64,000 bases of DNA, from contig CM070730.1 of assembly GCA_036346275.1 (NCBI GenBank), positions 5,580,309 to 5,644,308 of the forward strand, given 5' to 3'. Numbering within the stretch: position 1 is the first letter of the stretch; each line of letters opens with the position of its first letter. The notes below the pieces were generated by a model. The model was not told the DNA's origin. It was given only the letters and a program-made list of their open reading frames with translations, and made no database searches. Below, in pieces: positions 35,425-45,333 of this stretch. Position numbers and translations under genes: made by a program. The stretch comes from Otatea glauca. Its lineage: Eukaryota > Streptophyta > Magnoliopsida > Poales > Poaceae.

Positions 35425-37376
35425 TCATCATTTGTTGATGATGTTCCTCTGATTGATTAAGAACAAACTGAAAGCTCTTGAGTATAATGAAGCATTAGTT
35501 GCATCAATGTACTCAAGACACAATTAATCATTCAAATTGATTTAGGTTGTGCTTAATTGATCTTGGGGCATCCATTATGTGTTAATGGAGTGCATTTGTT
35601 GATTGAGACAACCATGTTTGTTGGAGTAACAATCTTCCATGAGTTGTGAAGTAGGTTGAATCCAACGATAATAAAGAATCGAGAAGAAATCATCATGTGT
35701 TGATAAGCTTCAAGAGGAGATCCCGAAGTGAAGAAAAGAGGAGGTTCATCAAGTGTTGATGAACAAGGCGAGACTTGATCCTAGAGAGAAGATGATTTGA
35801 TACCATAAAAGCTCCAAGTGGATCGCTAGAGGCAAATGTATAACTAGCTAGGGCTAAGAATGTGTTCCTAATTTTTTACCGGTCTTGGTGTTTGGATGGG
35901 AGACCGAGTTACTAGTTATGTTGTCGTACTATCAAGAGGGGTTGAGTCTTTTAGATTGAGCTTCATCGTGTGTTGATGAACTCAATCCGGTTCACTCTAG
36001 CTCACTCTATTAGTTGGATTTGCATGAGCTAAGTATTTGCATGTGTTGCAAATAAGGGAGCTCATGCTTGCTTCTTATTGAATCTTAATTAATTTGGATT
36101 TTGCATGGAGCTAAGTTTTGCATGTGTTGCAAAATGAGAGAGCTCATGCAACTTGAATTTTGTGATTGTTCTTTGCATGAAGCTATGTATTTGCATGTGT
36201 TGCAAAAAGGAGATAGCTCATGAAATTTGGTTTAAGTGGTTTTTGCATAGAGCTAAGTTTTGCATGTGTTGCAAAAGGAGAGGCTCATGCAACTTGATTT
36301 TAATGGTTGTTGTTTGCATGGAGCTAGATATTTGCATGTGTTGCAAATAGAGAGCTCATGCATTGTATTCATAGCTTGTGACTAGTAGAGTTTGCAAATG
36401 TGTTTTGCAAATTGCTAGAGATCATGTGTTGATCATCACAAGGCTATTGCTTATTGTTTGCAAAATTAGTTTTTACAAAATATTAGTTTAATTGAGTCTT
36501 ATCTTGGAGCATGTGAATAGGGTTTGCAAATGTGTTTGCAAATTTACTTGATCGTGAGTTGATCATTACATGGCTCGAGGTTTGCTTTTAAGTGGTTAAT
36601 TTGTTATTTGCAAATGAGCTGGAGGTTTTGGGTTTCAATCCTAGAGCATGTGAATAGAGTTTGCAAATGTGTTTTGCAAATTGACTTGATCATGTGTTGA
36701 TCATCACATGGCTAAGAGGATTGATCTCATAGGTTCTTGATTTATTTGCAAATGTGTTTTGCAAATAAGTTGAAGTTTTAATGCGATTCTTTGGAGCATG
36801 TAAATAGGGTTTACAAATGAGGCCAGTAGTACCGCTGGTCCAGCAGTACCGCTTATGGGAGCCGATAATACCGCTCGGCTGGTACTACCTCCCCAATGAG
36901 GGTGGAAGTTATTTTCGGAGAGGTCATTCGGAGGAGCGAGAGGCGGCGATCGCTCGTAGGGCGTACTCTTGCTCGGCGACACTCCGCACCAGATTGGGTG
37001 GTAGTCAGGGGTTCTGCATAGCAGCTGGTTTACATTGTTGACACGGGCCCGGCACTATCGGCCCTACATGGGCGGTAGTGCCGAGTTTGCTGAAAATGCC
37101 CGATTTGCCCCCCCCCCCAACGACTAGATTTCGTGTGGGAGGCTATAAAAGGATGTCAAGGGTTGGCATTCTAGTATGCTGGTTCATTTTGGGTGTTTGT
37201 GGGAGTGAAGTGTATATGTTGCCTTCTCCCAATTGCTTCTTGAGCTAAGAGTGAGCTCTAATTGCATGTGTTGCAATTAGAAAGTGAATTGAGAGCCTTT
37301 TGTGCATGTGTTGCACTTGAAGGGGATCCTTGTGCATGTGTTGCACTTGGTGATCACCATTGTACATGTGTTGTAC
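35425..37376 (+). repeat. Constant-loop hairpin family, second LTR
   Basis: Loop ATGTGTT recurs with varied stems: TCCATT 35571-35576; TATTTGC 36034-36040; TTTTGC 36116-36121; TTTGC 36190-36194; TTTTGC 36258-36263; TATTTGC 36329-36335; TTTGCAA 36391-36397; GATC 36420-36423; TTTGCAA 36660-36666; TGATC 36687-36691; TTATTTGCAA 36742-36751; CTAATTGC 37258-37265; GTGC 37302-37305 and 37332-37335; GTAC 37362-37365. In each the complementary arm begins seven bases later. Loop variants: ATTTGTT (35430), AAGTGTT (35751), GTGTGTT (35968), GTGAGTT (36553). Confidence 0.85.
37144..37152 (+). promoter_or_regulatory. TATA box of the second SIRE-type LTR
   Basis: TATAAAAGG within GGCTATAAAAGGATG matches the element at 7719 in the first LTR. 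Confidence 0.72.
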
Positions 37377-37996
37377 TTGGTGGAGTTCAAGCTAGAGGGC
37401 TTGACTTGTTACTCTTAGTGTTTACCGACACCTAGACATCATATGGAGGCGTCGTGCACGGTGAGCTTCTTAATGGAGGTTTTGAGAAGCCTCGACAAAA
37501 TTGTGAAGGTCGAAGCTCGCCTATCCGGAGGGGAAAGAGCTACCACTAGTAGATTCGAGGTGGGTGCTCAATTCGTGGAACCAATTCAATGTGTTTGGGC
37601 TAACCTCAACGTGGACTAGAGGAGACCGGCAAATCTTCGAACACCACGGTAAAAAGTACTGTGTCTCCTTGTGGTTTGCTTCATTGTGCTAATTTACATT
37701 CAAACAATTTATATTCATAGTATTAAATTGATTGATTGCTTGATTGTCTTTAGGATTACAAATTATTGTTAGAGACATAGTTAGTGCACTTAGTGAGCCT
37801 AGTTGATTTAAGCTTTAATTGTCAAAATCTTAGTTTATCGCTTCCGCATTATTTATTGTTAAGATTTTGTCATAAGGGTGCTTAGGCGTTTGTAATAAAT
37901 TAGAGAAGAAATTTTAATACAGCCTATTCACTCCCCTCTAGTCGGCATTCTCGACCTTACACCATCAGCAATGCAGCCTTCCTGCGTGAGACCGAA

Positions 37997-38155
37997 TCAA
38001 GTTTTTTGATAACATCTTAACATCATCTCTTCGAGTGTGGCTTTCCGATCTTCAATCTCCTTATGTTGTTCTCGCATTAAATCATCTAGTGTAGGGACAA
38101 TTATAGCATCATAGTTGAGATCGGACGGTGGAATTGATTTTTTCGATGAAGACAT
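37997..38155 (-). pseudogene. Gypsy gag N-terminus
   Basis: From ATG 38155 the minus strand reads MSSSKKSIPPSDLNYDAI, then VPTLDDLMREQHKEIEDRKA, typical of the gag start in this Tat-type family. A stop ends it at 37997 just before the SIRE-type LTR. It lies directly downstream of the LTR and primer-binding region, as expected for a gag start. Confidence 0.8.
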
Positions 38156-38159
38156 CGTG

Positions 38160-38183
38160 TCCCACCGGGCGTGCCAAAAGTGT
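38160..38183 (-). promoter_or_regulatory. Primer-binding region of the gypsy element
   Basis: On the minus strand the LTR end (GGCGCTAACA) is followed by CACTTTTGGCACGCCCGGTG, the usual sequence just after the 5' LTR in these gypsy elements. I cannot say which tRNA is used. Confidence 0.6.
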
Positions 38184-38890
38184 GTTAGCGCCAAAAGATG
38201 TGACGGCGAATCTGTCGGCCCAAACACACGAAGAACACCGGGTTCAAAGGGTTCAGGGTATGTCAATCGATTTGATCCTGCAATCAGTAAGATAGATAGA
38301 AAATATACTTAAAGCCGATCTAGTGTAACAATCGGCAGAGATCTAAACAGCAAAAAAACTAATTAAACCTAAGGTAACGATAAGTCTAAACAACCGATTA
38401 GGGCTGAATAGATGGCAGATAAAGGTAGACTTTCCCGAAGAAGGCGATGCGCAACAAAATCAAAGAAAACCAAACCTGATTGGCGTAATCGAAGGTGATC
38501 AACAATCGACGATGCGCAACTTTATTAATCAAATTGGATTACAGAAAATATTCTAAGTTACAAAGCTACTCCTAGTTGTCAGGAAAATAAAAGACTAAAT
38601 GCGAGTTTGTTTGGTTGATTGTGTTGTTCTTCTCGCTTTCCCTTGACCATCTATTATAGCACATTGCCCGATCGTATCCTTCTCCGATACGTTGTCCACC
38701 ATGATCTGTATCAGCCTTTACTCGAACAGATCTCTAACTTTAGATCAATATCGGTTATAATTCCATCCTGAACTTAACTCTTCCTTTCTTAACCGATATT
38801 GGCTAAAATATTCTTTTTATCCTTAGCCTGACAAATTGGCTATACCCCGCTAAATTCTGGTGCATACAGATAGGTATCCAAGTGGTTACA
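38184..38890 (-). repeat. 5' LTR of the Tat-type gypsy
   Basis: It is about 707 bp. On the plus strand it runs from TGTTAGCGCC to GTGGTTACA; as sense it starts TGTAACCACTTGG. The right boundary is inferred from TG/CA ends only. CTATAATAG on the minus strand near 38655 is a possible TATA box. The matching left LTR was not found. Confidence 0.6.
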
Positions 38891-38956
38891 CTAGAGACTA
38901 GATCGATATGGTTTGCTCTTCTCCTTTTGGCTGGGCACACATTTCCCAAATACAAT

Positions 38957-39172
38957 TGTTGGGAAACCACGTGGCCCAATGAAAGCCCACGATGGTCCCT
39001 TAGCCGAAACCCTAGGCGACTACTATATAAGGAGGAGGGGGTCCCCCTATGTACAAGCAATAAAGAATTCAGTCGTCGTTCTCCCTAAACTTGTGTCTCT
39101 CTTTCTCTCTCTGTTCTCCAATTCAGATCTGTTCGGGAACCCCGGACTATTCGATAGCGAGGTTCCTTAACA
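38957..39172 (+). repeat. 5' LTR of copia element 3
   Basis: It begins TGTTGGGAAACCACG and ends GGTTCCTTAACA. The TATA box is TATATAAGGAGGAGG at about 39023. Confidence 0.92.
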
Positions 39173-39389
39173 CGTTATCGGCCGACGAAGCTCTCGTGAC
39201 GGATTGAAAAAGGTGAGAAAAGGTGGGTTTTCGGCGATTGAATCTAATCGCTCGTTAATTCTATGCATGCATCTAACCTGCGCATTCGGTACAGTTCGTC
39301 ACGTGGCATGAAGCTACACGGCATTAGCTCGAAGCTACAGTACATGACGTTTTTCTTTTCTCTGTTTACAATTACTTTTCATACGAGAA

Positions 39390-40690
39390 AAAAAATTGGT
39401 GGCAGCAGTGCCCGCATCGGCTTCCGCACCGCCACGAAACGCATGCGCACGAAGCGCCTCCTCCGTGCACGCCACCCGGGGCGTCACTGCCGCCGCGTGC
39501 CGCCCGAAGCACACGAAGCCACAGCGGCCTCCGGCTCGGCGCCGCGCGCTGCTCGGTCGCCGCGCCCTCCGACCGCCGTGCGGCCGCGGCCGCCTCGGCT
39601 CCACGACCGCCGCCGCTCGGCCGTGCGCCGGCCGCGCCCTCCGCGCCGCGCAAGCAAGCCGCGCCACCGCCGCCGCGCGCCTTGGCTCGACCACGCGCAA
39701 GAAGCACCGTGGTCGCTGCGCCCTCCGGTGAGCCATGCCTGCACCGCCGCTTGCCCGCCCTCCGTCGGTCGCGCCCGTGCGCCGTACGCCGCGCCCGCGC
39801 CGCTGACAGCGCATCGCCGGCGATCGCTCGAAGTCTGCCGCCGCCGCCTCGACCTTCGCACCAGCGATCTTGCCGACACCCGCCGCGCGCCACACGCCGC
39901 GCCGTCGTCGGTCGGCTCGAAGCCGCCCCTCGCCACGACCTCCGCCCTCCGCGCGCCGTCGCGCCGGCCTTCACGCCCACAATGGCCGCCGCCGCGCGCG
40001 GCGCCGCGTCGGCGCCTCGACCGCATCGCGCCGCGCCGCGTCTTGACCGCCGCCGTCGTCGGCGCTCACGGCTCCTCGCGACCACAGCGTCTTTGTCATC
40101 TCGTTCTTCGTCGTTCCACCGGCGGGCAGAAGCTGCGTCCGTCCGTTGCCGGCGATGGCGGCACCGCCGTCGCCCGGCAGCGGCGGCGCCACCCGTCTCC
40201 GGTGCGATGGCGCTCGAAGTAGTGGTGGCGCCGCTCGTTCTGTGGCTGCGGTGCCCGGCGGCCGGCTCCACCGTGCGTCGCCCCTCTCCCCGTCTGCCGG
40301 CCTTGCGCACCGCCTGCGGCGCGGCGAAGCCAAAGGCGCGAGGCCGTCGCGCATGGGGAGGAGAAGAGCGCGCAAGGGCGCGGTTTTCTTGACCGAAGCT
40401 GCTCGCCGTTGCGCGAAGCGCCGCGTGTCGCCGCCTGAAGCTCCATCGCTGTGCGCCTCGATTTCCCTGGCGCCGCGCGCACGAAGCGTCGTCGCCCGCC
40501 ACCTCGACTTCCTTGGCGCCCGCGCCGCCGCGCCGTCGCCGCTTCCGTGCCGCTTTGCACCGCCGCGCCGCCGACGCATGCCGCCTCGGCCGCTTTCGCC
40601 GGCCACGCCGCATGGAAGAAACACGGCGACAGCTAGCGGTGGGAACCCTAGCCGTCGCACGCTGCCGATGGGCGGGATGGGCGCGGCCCG
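39390..40690. other. GC-rich leader of copia element 3
   Basis: About 1.3 kb of very GC- and CpG-rich sequence built from CGCC/GCCG words lies between the LTR and gag. It is open in several frames on both strands, including a 444-codon minus-strand frame, giving Arg/Ala/Pro-rich translations. No domain is recognised, and such frames are expected where stop codons are rare. It ends in a purine tract (about 40706-40762). It may be a structured 5' leader or captured host sequence. Confidence 0.7.
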
Positions 40691-40998
40691 ATGGCCGCTT
40701 TACCAAGAAAAGGGAAGAAAAAGAAAAGGAAGAAAAGAAAAAAAAAAGAGAAAAAAAATAGCAGAAAATTTTGAAAAAATTGCCAGAAAATCTAGGATAT
40801 TATGTGGCTCTGTTTCTAATTTTTCTAACTTTATTCTCTGCATTTATGTATATTCCTTATGAAATTTGAATTCATTGCTTTATTTGTATACTGCAATGTT
40901 TGGCTTTTTTTTCTGTATTTATGCTTATTGCAACCATTTTCTATTAGATTACACGTAGTAATGTAATGTCGAAATTTTGAAATCATGCATCATGAATC

Positions 40999-41200
40999 GT
41001 GAATCGTGAGTTTGAAGAACTGGCCCCGCACGATCAGAACCACCTCACTTGGGCATCGGACGTGAAGATCGTTCTTGGGGGCAAGAAGCTCCGTGCTGCG
41101 ATTGGTCTAGGGTCCTCGCAGGACGCGAAACCTACCGTCGAGCAAAACGATCAAGCCTTGCACTGCCGTTTAATGCATATTTTACAAATTCTGTTTAATG
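40999..41200 (+). pseudogene. Copia gag fragment (element 3)
   Basis: Reads FEELAPHDQNHLTWASDVKI and LRAAIG, the start of a copia-type gag (equivalent of the NYLTWASDVK motif). The frame then loses similarity (after about 41170), and most of gag including the zinc knuckle is missing before the protease at 41404. Confidence 0.7.
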
Positions 41201-41403
41201 CATATTTTTTTAGATTATGGTTGTTAGCATTTTCTTTTGAATAATGGATTGTAAGCTCTAGAAGAGCATACTTCTCTCATGAATAAATACGCAATTTATT
41301 CTTTATTCCAGTATTCTTTAATTTGCAAGCAATGTTTGAATTATTTTGGCTCTGTTTGATAGGAATTATTTTCCTTTCTTTTTAGAAATCGTGTAGCGCC
41401 CAA

Positions 41404-42836
41404 ATGGAAGAGATATGCATTGTTGATAGTGGCACAACAAATACCATCTTAAGAGAGTCTAAATACTTCCAGTCGATCACGAAGAACGCTGGAAAGATCA
41501 CTACGATCGCAGGAAGCGATTCCTATATAATAGGCTCTGGAATAGCCACAATTATATTACCTATGGGTACAATTTTGGTAATTGAAGAAGCCCTATTGTA
41601 CCCCGAATCAACGCGCACTCTCTTAAGTTTCAAAGACATCCGTGCCAATGGTTTTCATGTAGAAACCAATGAAGAAAATGGCAAAGAATACTTGTGCATT
41701 GTGAAGCACACGGTATGTGGAAAAATGGTATTAGAAAAATGTCCCTCATATGAATCTGGGTTGTACTACACGAACATTCATGCACCCGAAGTGTATACTT
41801 CCTTGAAGACTGTTTTTAGAAGCTCTGAGTTATTTTCTTTATGGCATGGTAGATTAGGTCATCCTGGTCTTAGAATGATGAGGAATATAGTGAACAACTC
41901 ACAAGGTCATGGCATTAATGTTAAAAATTTTCCGAATCATGAAGATTTCGTGTGCCCTACATGTGTCACCGGGAAATTAATAACTAGACCCTCTGTCATG
42001 AAAGTGCAAAGTGAAATTCCTGCATTCCTGGAACGCATCCAGGGGGATATTTGCGGCCCGATTCAGCCCTTGTCAGGGCCATTTCGATACTGTATGGTGC
42101 TCATGATGCTTCCTCGAAATGGTCGCATGTATGCTTATTGTCAACAAGAAACCATGCTTTTGCAAAGCTGATCTCGCAGATCATAAGAATTAAGAATGCT
42201 TTCCCTGATCATCGCATGAAGTCCATCAGAATGGACAATGCCGGAGAATTTACTTCAAAGGCATTTGATGATTATTGCATTGCAACAGGGATATCAGTTG
42301 AACACTCTGTACCGCATGTCCATACGCAGAATGGACTAGCTGAAGCACTAATAAAGAGGATTAAATTCATTGTCATACCGCTTTTGCAGAGTTGTAACTT
42401 GCCTAACACTTGTTGGGGACACGCAGTCCTGCATGCAGCAGCTCTCATCAACTTCAGACCTTCGGCCTACAACATCCATTCTCCTATGCAGCTTGTGTAC
42501 GGGGTCATCCCGAAAATCTCCCATCTCAGGGAATTTGGGTGTATGGTATATGTACCTATACCACCCCCTCAGCGGACTGCAATGGGCCCTCTCTGCAAGT
42601 CTGGGATATACATTGGTTATGAAAGTACATCCATAATCAGGTATTTGGAACATATGACTGGAGACTTGCATACAGCTCGATTCGCTGATTGCATATTTGA
42701 CGAGGATCGTTTCCCGTCATTAGGGGAGGTAATCAACCTTTGGATGAAAAATACCGGGAAATCATATGGTATTCCACTGGGATCCCCGCGCATGACCCCC
42801 GCACTAATGAAGCAAATCAAGAAGTCCAGAAGATAA
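41404..42836 (+). pseudogene. Copia protease and integrase (element 3), one frameshift
   Basis: 41404-42171 opens with ICIVDSGTTNTIL (aspartic protease DSG), then SELFSLWHGRLGHPGLRMM and DFVCPTCVTGKL (HHCC zinc site), then the core start RIQGDICGPIQP with the first catalytic Asp. A frameshift near 42100 moves the reading to the 42051-42836 frame: HRMKSIRMDNAGEFTSKAF (second Asp), HTQNGLAEALIKRIK (catalytic Glu) and HLREFGCMVYVPI. All three DDE residues therefore survive, but in two frames. Protein length is near that expected. Confidence 0.87.
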
Positions 42837-43928
42837 TTGATTTGCAGAATTTAGCAAATGAACTACCTGATCATTTTTGTGATCTGAAAGGCGTGGTTAA
42901 GTCACATGTACCCGCAAGAAATGCACCAGAGAGGGTGGAAATACCAAATAAAATAGAAGGTATCCCTCATCCTGTTCAGAGGCCTCAAAGAAAAAGAACA
43001 GGAAACCTGGCTCCTCAAACCCAAAGTACCCGGAGACGTCTGGAGAAAACTGAGCGAGAGGACTTACCACAACCAATCACGAAAATACCCCAAGGAAAGA
43101 AGGGGAGCCAGTTGAGACCTGGCACTGGAAAGAAGCCGACGGAAAAGGCAATTCTAGACTTGAATCTTCCACTGCAGGAAGCCGTCGGAAATAATGTGTG
43201 CGCACACATAGGCGATGAAAAGTTAAAGGAACTTGCTCCTGCTATAGGTAATAGCAGCGAAGAGCAAGTAGAAGTGTATGAAGCACCTCATGAAGAAATG
43301 GCCATAAACTTTGTAATAACAGGAGCAAGGCAAGGCTTGTAGCTCAAGGTTTCACTCAACGTCCTGGAGTTGATTATGAAGAAACCTATTCTCCGGTCAT
43401 GAGAAGAATTACCTTTAGATATTTGATCTCAATGGCAGTCAACTTCAAGTTGAGAATGAAGCTAATGGATGTTGTTCTGACATATTTGTATGGAAACACG
43501 GATTCGGAGATATACATGAAGGTACCTAAGGTATTCCTATCCGAACCAAGGCGGACAAATAGAAACACATGCAGATGTGAAATTGGAGAAATCACTTGTA
43601 TGGGCTAAAACGATCGGGAAGAATGTGGTACAATCGCTTGAGCGACTTTCTCGCAAGAAAGGCTACACAAGCAGCGAAGATTGTCCATGTGTGTTTATCT
43701 GACGATCCCGAATGGATTACGTATAATCTCCGTCTCGTAGATGATTTGAACATCATTGGGACGGATGAAGAAATTGAAGAAGCATGCTCATACTTGAAGT
43801 CCGAGTTTGAAATGAAGGATTTGGGTAAAACCAAGTTTTGTTTAGGCTTGCGGCTTGAGTATGTCAAGGAGGAATCTTGGTACATCAATCAACCTACACG
43901 AGAAAATGTTGGAAAGATTTGGCTTTGA
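42837..43928 (+). pseudogene. Copia linker and partial RT (element 3)
   Basis: A charged, Pro/Lys/Arg-rich linker (to 43340) leads to RT motifs: LVAQGFTQRPGVDYEETYSP (about 43340-43395), KLMDVVLTYLYGNTDSEIYM, YGLKRSGRMWYNRL and a catalytic LVDDL (about 43735-43750; YVDDL in relatives). FEMKDLGKTKFCLGLRLEY follows. The RT N-terminus before LVAQGF is missing, and several frame changes occur, including at about 43342 and 43600. Confidence 0.8.
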
Positions 43929-44761
43929 AAAGGCATATCCTGCAAAGACTCCAATGGTGGAAGGTCACTTCAAGCGGACCTAGACCCATCTGAGACCTAG
44001 AGAAGAGGGGAGGAAGTTCTAGGAGCGAGAATTCCCATATCGAGTGCGATTGGGCGCTCATGTACCTTGCGAATAGCACTAGACCGGACATTGCATTATT
44101 TGTGAATTTGCTAGTCCGTCTGATCTGAGAACCCACCAAAAGGCATTGGAAAAGGGTCAAGGACATCTTCCGTTACCTCCAAGGAAGTAAAGATCTCAGT
44201 TTGTTCTTCAGAAGAAACAATGAACTGAATTTGGTTGGCTACATCGATGCTGGGTATTTGTCAGACCCGCATACTGGTAAGTCCCAAACTGGCTATGTTT
44301 TCCTATGTGGAGGAACAGCAGTTTCCTGGAAGTCGTCTAAGCAGACCCTTGTCTCAACGTCGACAAACCACTCGGAAATCATTGCTTTGTATGAAGCATC
44401 TCGTGAATGTGCATGGCTCCGAAGAATGGTTCACCACATCCAGAAGTCATGTGGCTTGAACATCGACCAAACTTCCACGATCATCTATGAAGATAATGCA
44501 GCTTGTGTTGCTCAAGCACAGATGGGTTATGTGAAGAGCAATCTCACAAAGCATATCAACCCCAAGTTCTTCTATGCTCACGAATTGCATAAGATGAACG
44601 AGATCAAGATATTGCATACTAAGTCATGTGAAAATCTTGCAGATTTGTTCACTAAATCACTCCCAGCATCTACCTTTGAAAGGTGCGTTAAAGGAATTGG
44701 AATGATGAGACTTAGAGAAGTGCAGATTTCAGGGGGAGATATTTCACATACTCCCACATGA
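43929..44761 (+). pseudogene. Copia RNase H (element 3)
   Basis: The open stretch 44201-44761 reads LVGYIDAGYLSDPHTGKSQT, GYVFLCGGTAVSWKSSKQTL, STNHSEIIALYEASRECAWL and IYEDNAACVAQ, the full RNase H core with its acidic residues, then HELHKMNEIKILHTKSCENL and ADLFTKSLP at the end. It ends about 250 bp before the 3' LTR. Upstream (43929-44200) shows RT-connection motifs broken by stops. Confidence 0.86.
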
Positions 44762-45008
44762 ATCTCGAACATGAATTTTGAGTACCCAACATGAATCTCG
44801 AAGATTAGCAATTGAAGTTTGGGTGAATTGTACTCTTTTCCCTTAGCAAGTTTTTCATGAAGTTTTCTTGCATAAGGTTTTGACGAGGCAATTCGTGCAA
44901 CACAGTGAGCGTATGCTATGTACTCTTTCTCCAAGTATTTTTCCTACTGGGTTTTTCTGGAGTTTTAATGAGGCATATGCATCTCGCGGCAAAGGGCCCA
45001 AAGGGGAG

Positions 45009-45239
45009 TGTTGTGAAACCACGTGGCCCAATGAAAGCCCACGATGGTCCCTTAGCCGAAACCCTAGGCGACTACTATATAAGGAGGAGGGGGGTCCCCC
45101 CCTATGTACAAGCAACCAGAATAGCAATAAAGAATTCAGTCGCCGTTCTCCCTAAACTTGTGTCTCTCTTTCTCTTTCTGTTCTCAAATTCAGATCTGTT
45201 CGGGAACCCCGGACTATTCGATAGCGAGGTTCCTTAACA
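45009..45239 (+). repeat. 3' LTR of copia element 3
   Basis: It begins TGTTGTGAAACCACG and ends GGTTCCTTAACA, matching 38957-39172. It is preceded by a purine tract at 44991-45008 and followed by ACAAT. Confidence 0.92.
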
Positions 45240-45333
45240 ACAATCACCTCTAATCCTTTCTTCATTCGGCATCGCAATCATTCTCCTTGCCTTGTGAATT
45301 CCCTTGGTCAAGTTATTACTGTGTAAAAGTAAG

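Larger units (their letters stand above)
34908..37961 (+). mobile_element. SIRE/Maximus-type LTR, left-truncated, second copy
   Basis: It is colinear with the LTR at 5294-8531 but lacks about the first 310 bp. The right end is GCCTATTCACTCCCCTCTAG ... CTTACA (37961), followed by gypsy gag sequence. A TATA box (TATAAAAGG) lies at 37144. It contains the same hairpin family (35425-37376) and the GGTAGTACCG palindromes (36821-37085). No internal region or partner LTR adjoins it. Confidence 0.82.
17302..38890 (-). mobile_element. Tat-type Ty3/gypsy retrotransposon, heavily nested, minus strand
   Basis: Read on the minus strand the order is LTR (38890-38184), primer-binding region, gag start (38155), gag and protease (28557-27147), RT (26777-22865), RNase H (about 22700-21813), integrase (21757-20780). 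An extra ORF then lies on the opposite strand (17302-20369). RT, RNase H and integrase in that order mark Ty3/gypsy, and the antisense plant-mobile-domain ORF between pol and the 3' LTR is known for Tat-lineage elements. The body is split by a solo LTR (23397-26453), a minus-strand copia (28558 to about 33840) and a SIRE-type LTR (34908-37961). The middle of gag is missing and the left LTR was not found. Confidence 0.82.
38957..45239 (+). mobile_element. Ty1/copia retrotransposon 3, near full length, with ACAAT duplication
   Basis: TG...CA LTRs at 38957-39172 (216 bp) and 45009-45239 (231 bp) are nearly identical, the right one with an extra AACCAGAATAGC-like segment. Perfect target duplications ACAAT lie at 38952-38956 and 45240-45244. 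The primer-binding region starts CGTTATCGGCC, and the purine tract AAAGGGCCCAAAGGGGAG (44991-45008) precedes the 3' LTR. Contents: GC-rich leader (39390-40690), gag fragment, protease, integrase, partial RT, RNase H. Flanking DNA on both sides matches the region upstream of the VAN3-binding-like gene, so it inserted into the duplicated copy. Frameshifts and an RT deletion make it defective. Confidence 0.92.

Noticed and set aside
28558..37961. One large copia element with LTRs at 28.6-29.9 and 34.9-38.0 kb
   Set aside because: The two LTRs are unrelated in sequence and opposite in orientation, so they belong to different elements.
39372..40706. 444-codon minus-strand open frame and several overlapping Arg/Ala-rich frames
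   Set aside because: They lie in very GC-rich sequence where stops are rare, overlap one another on both strands, and show no domain. They are treated as a composition artefact.
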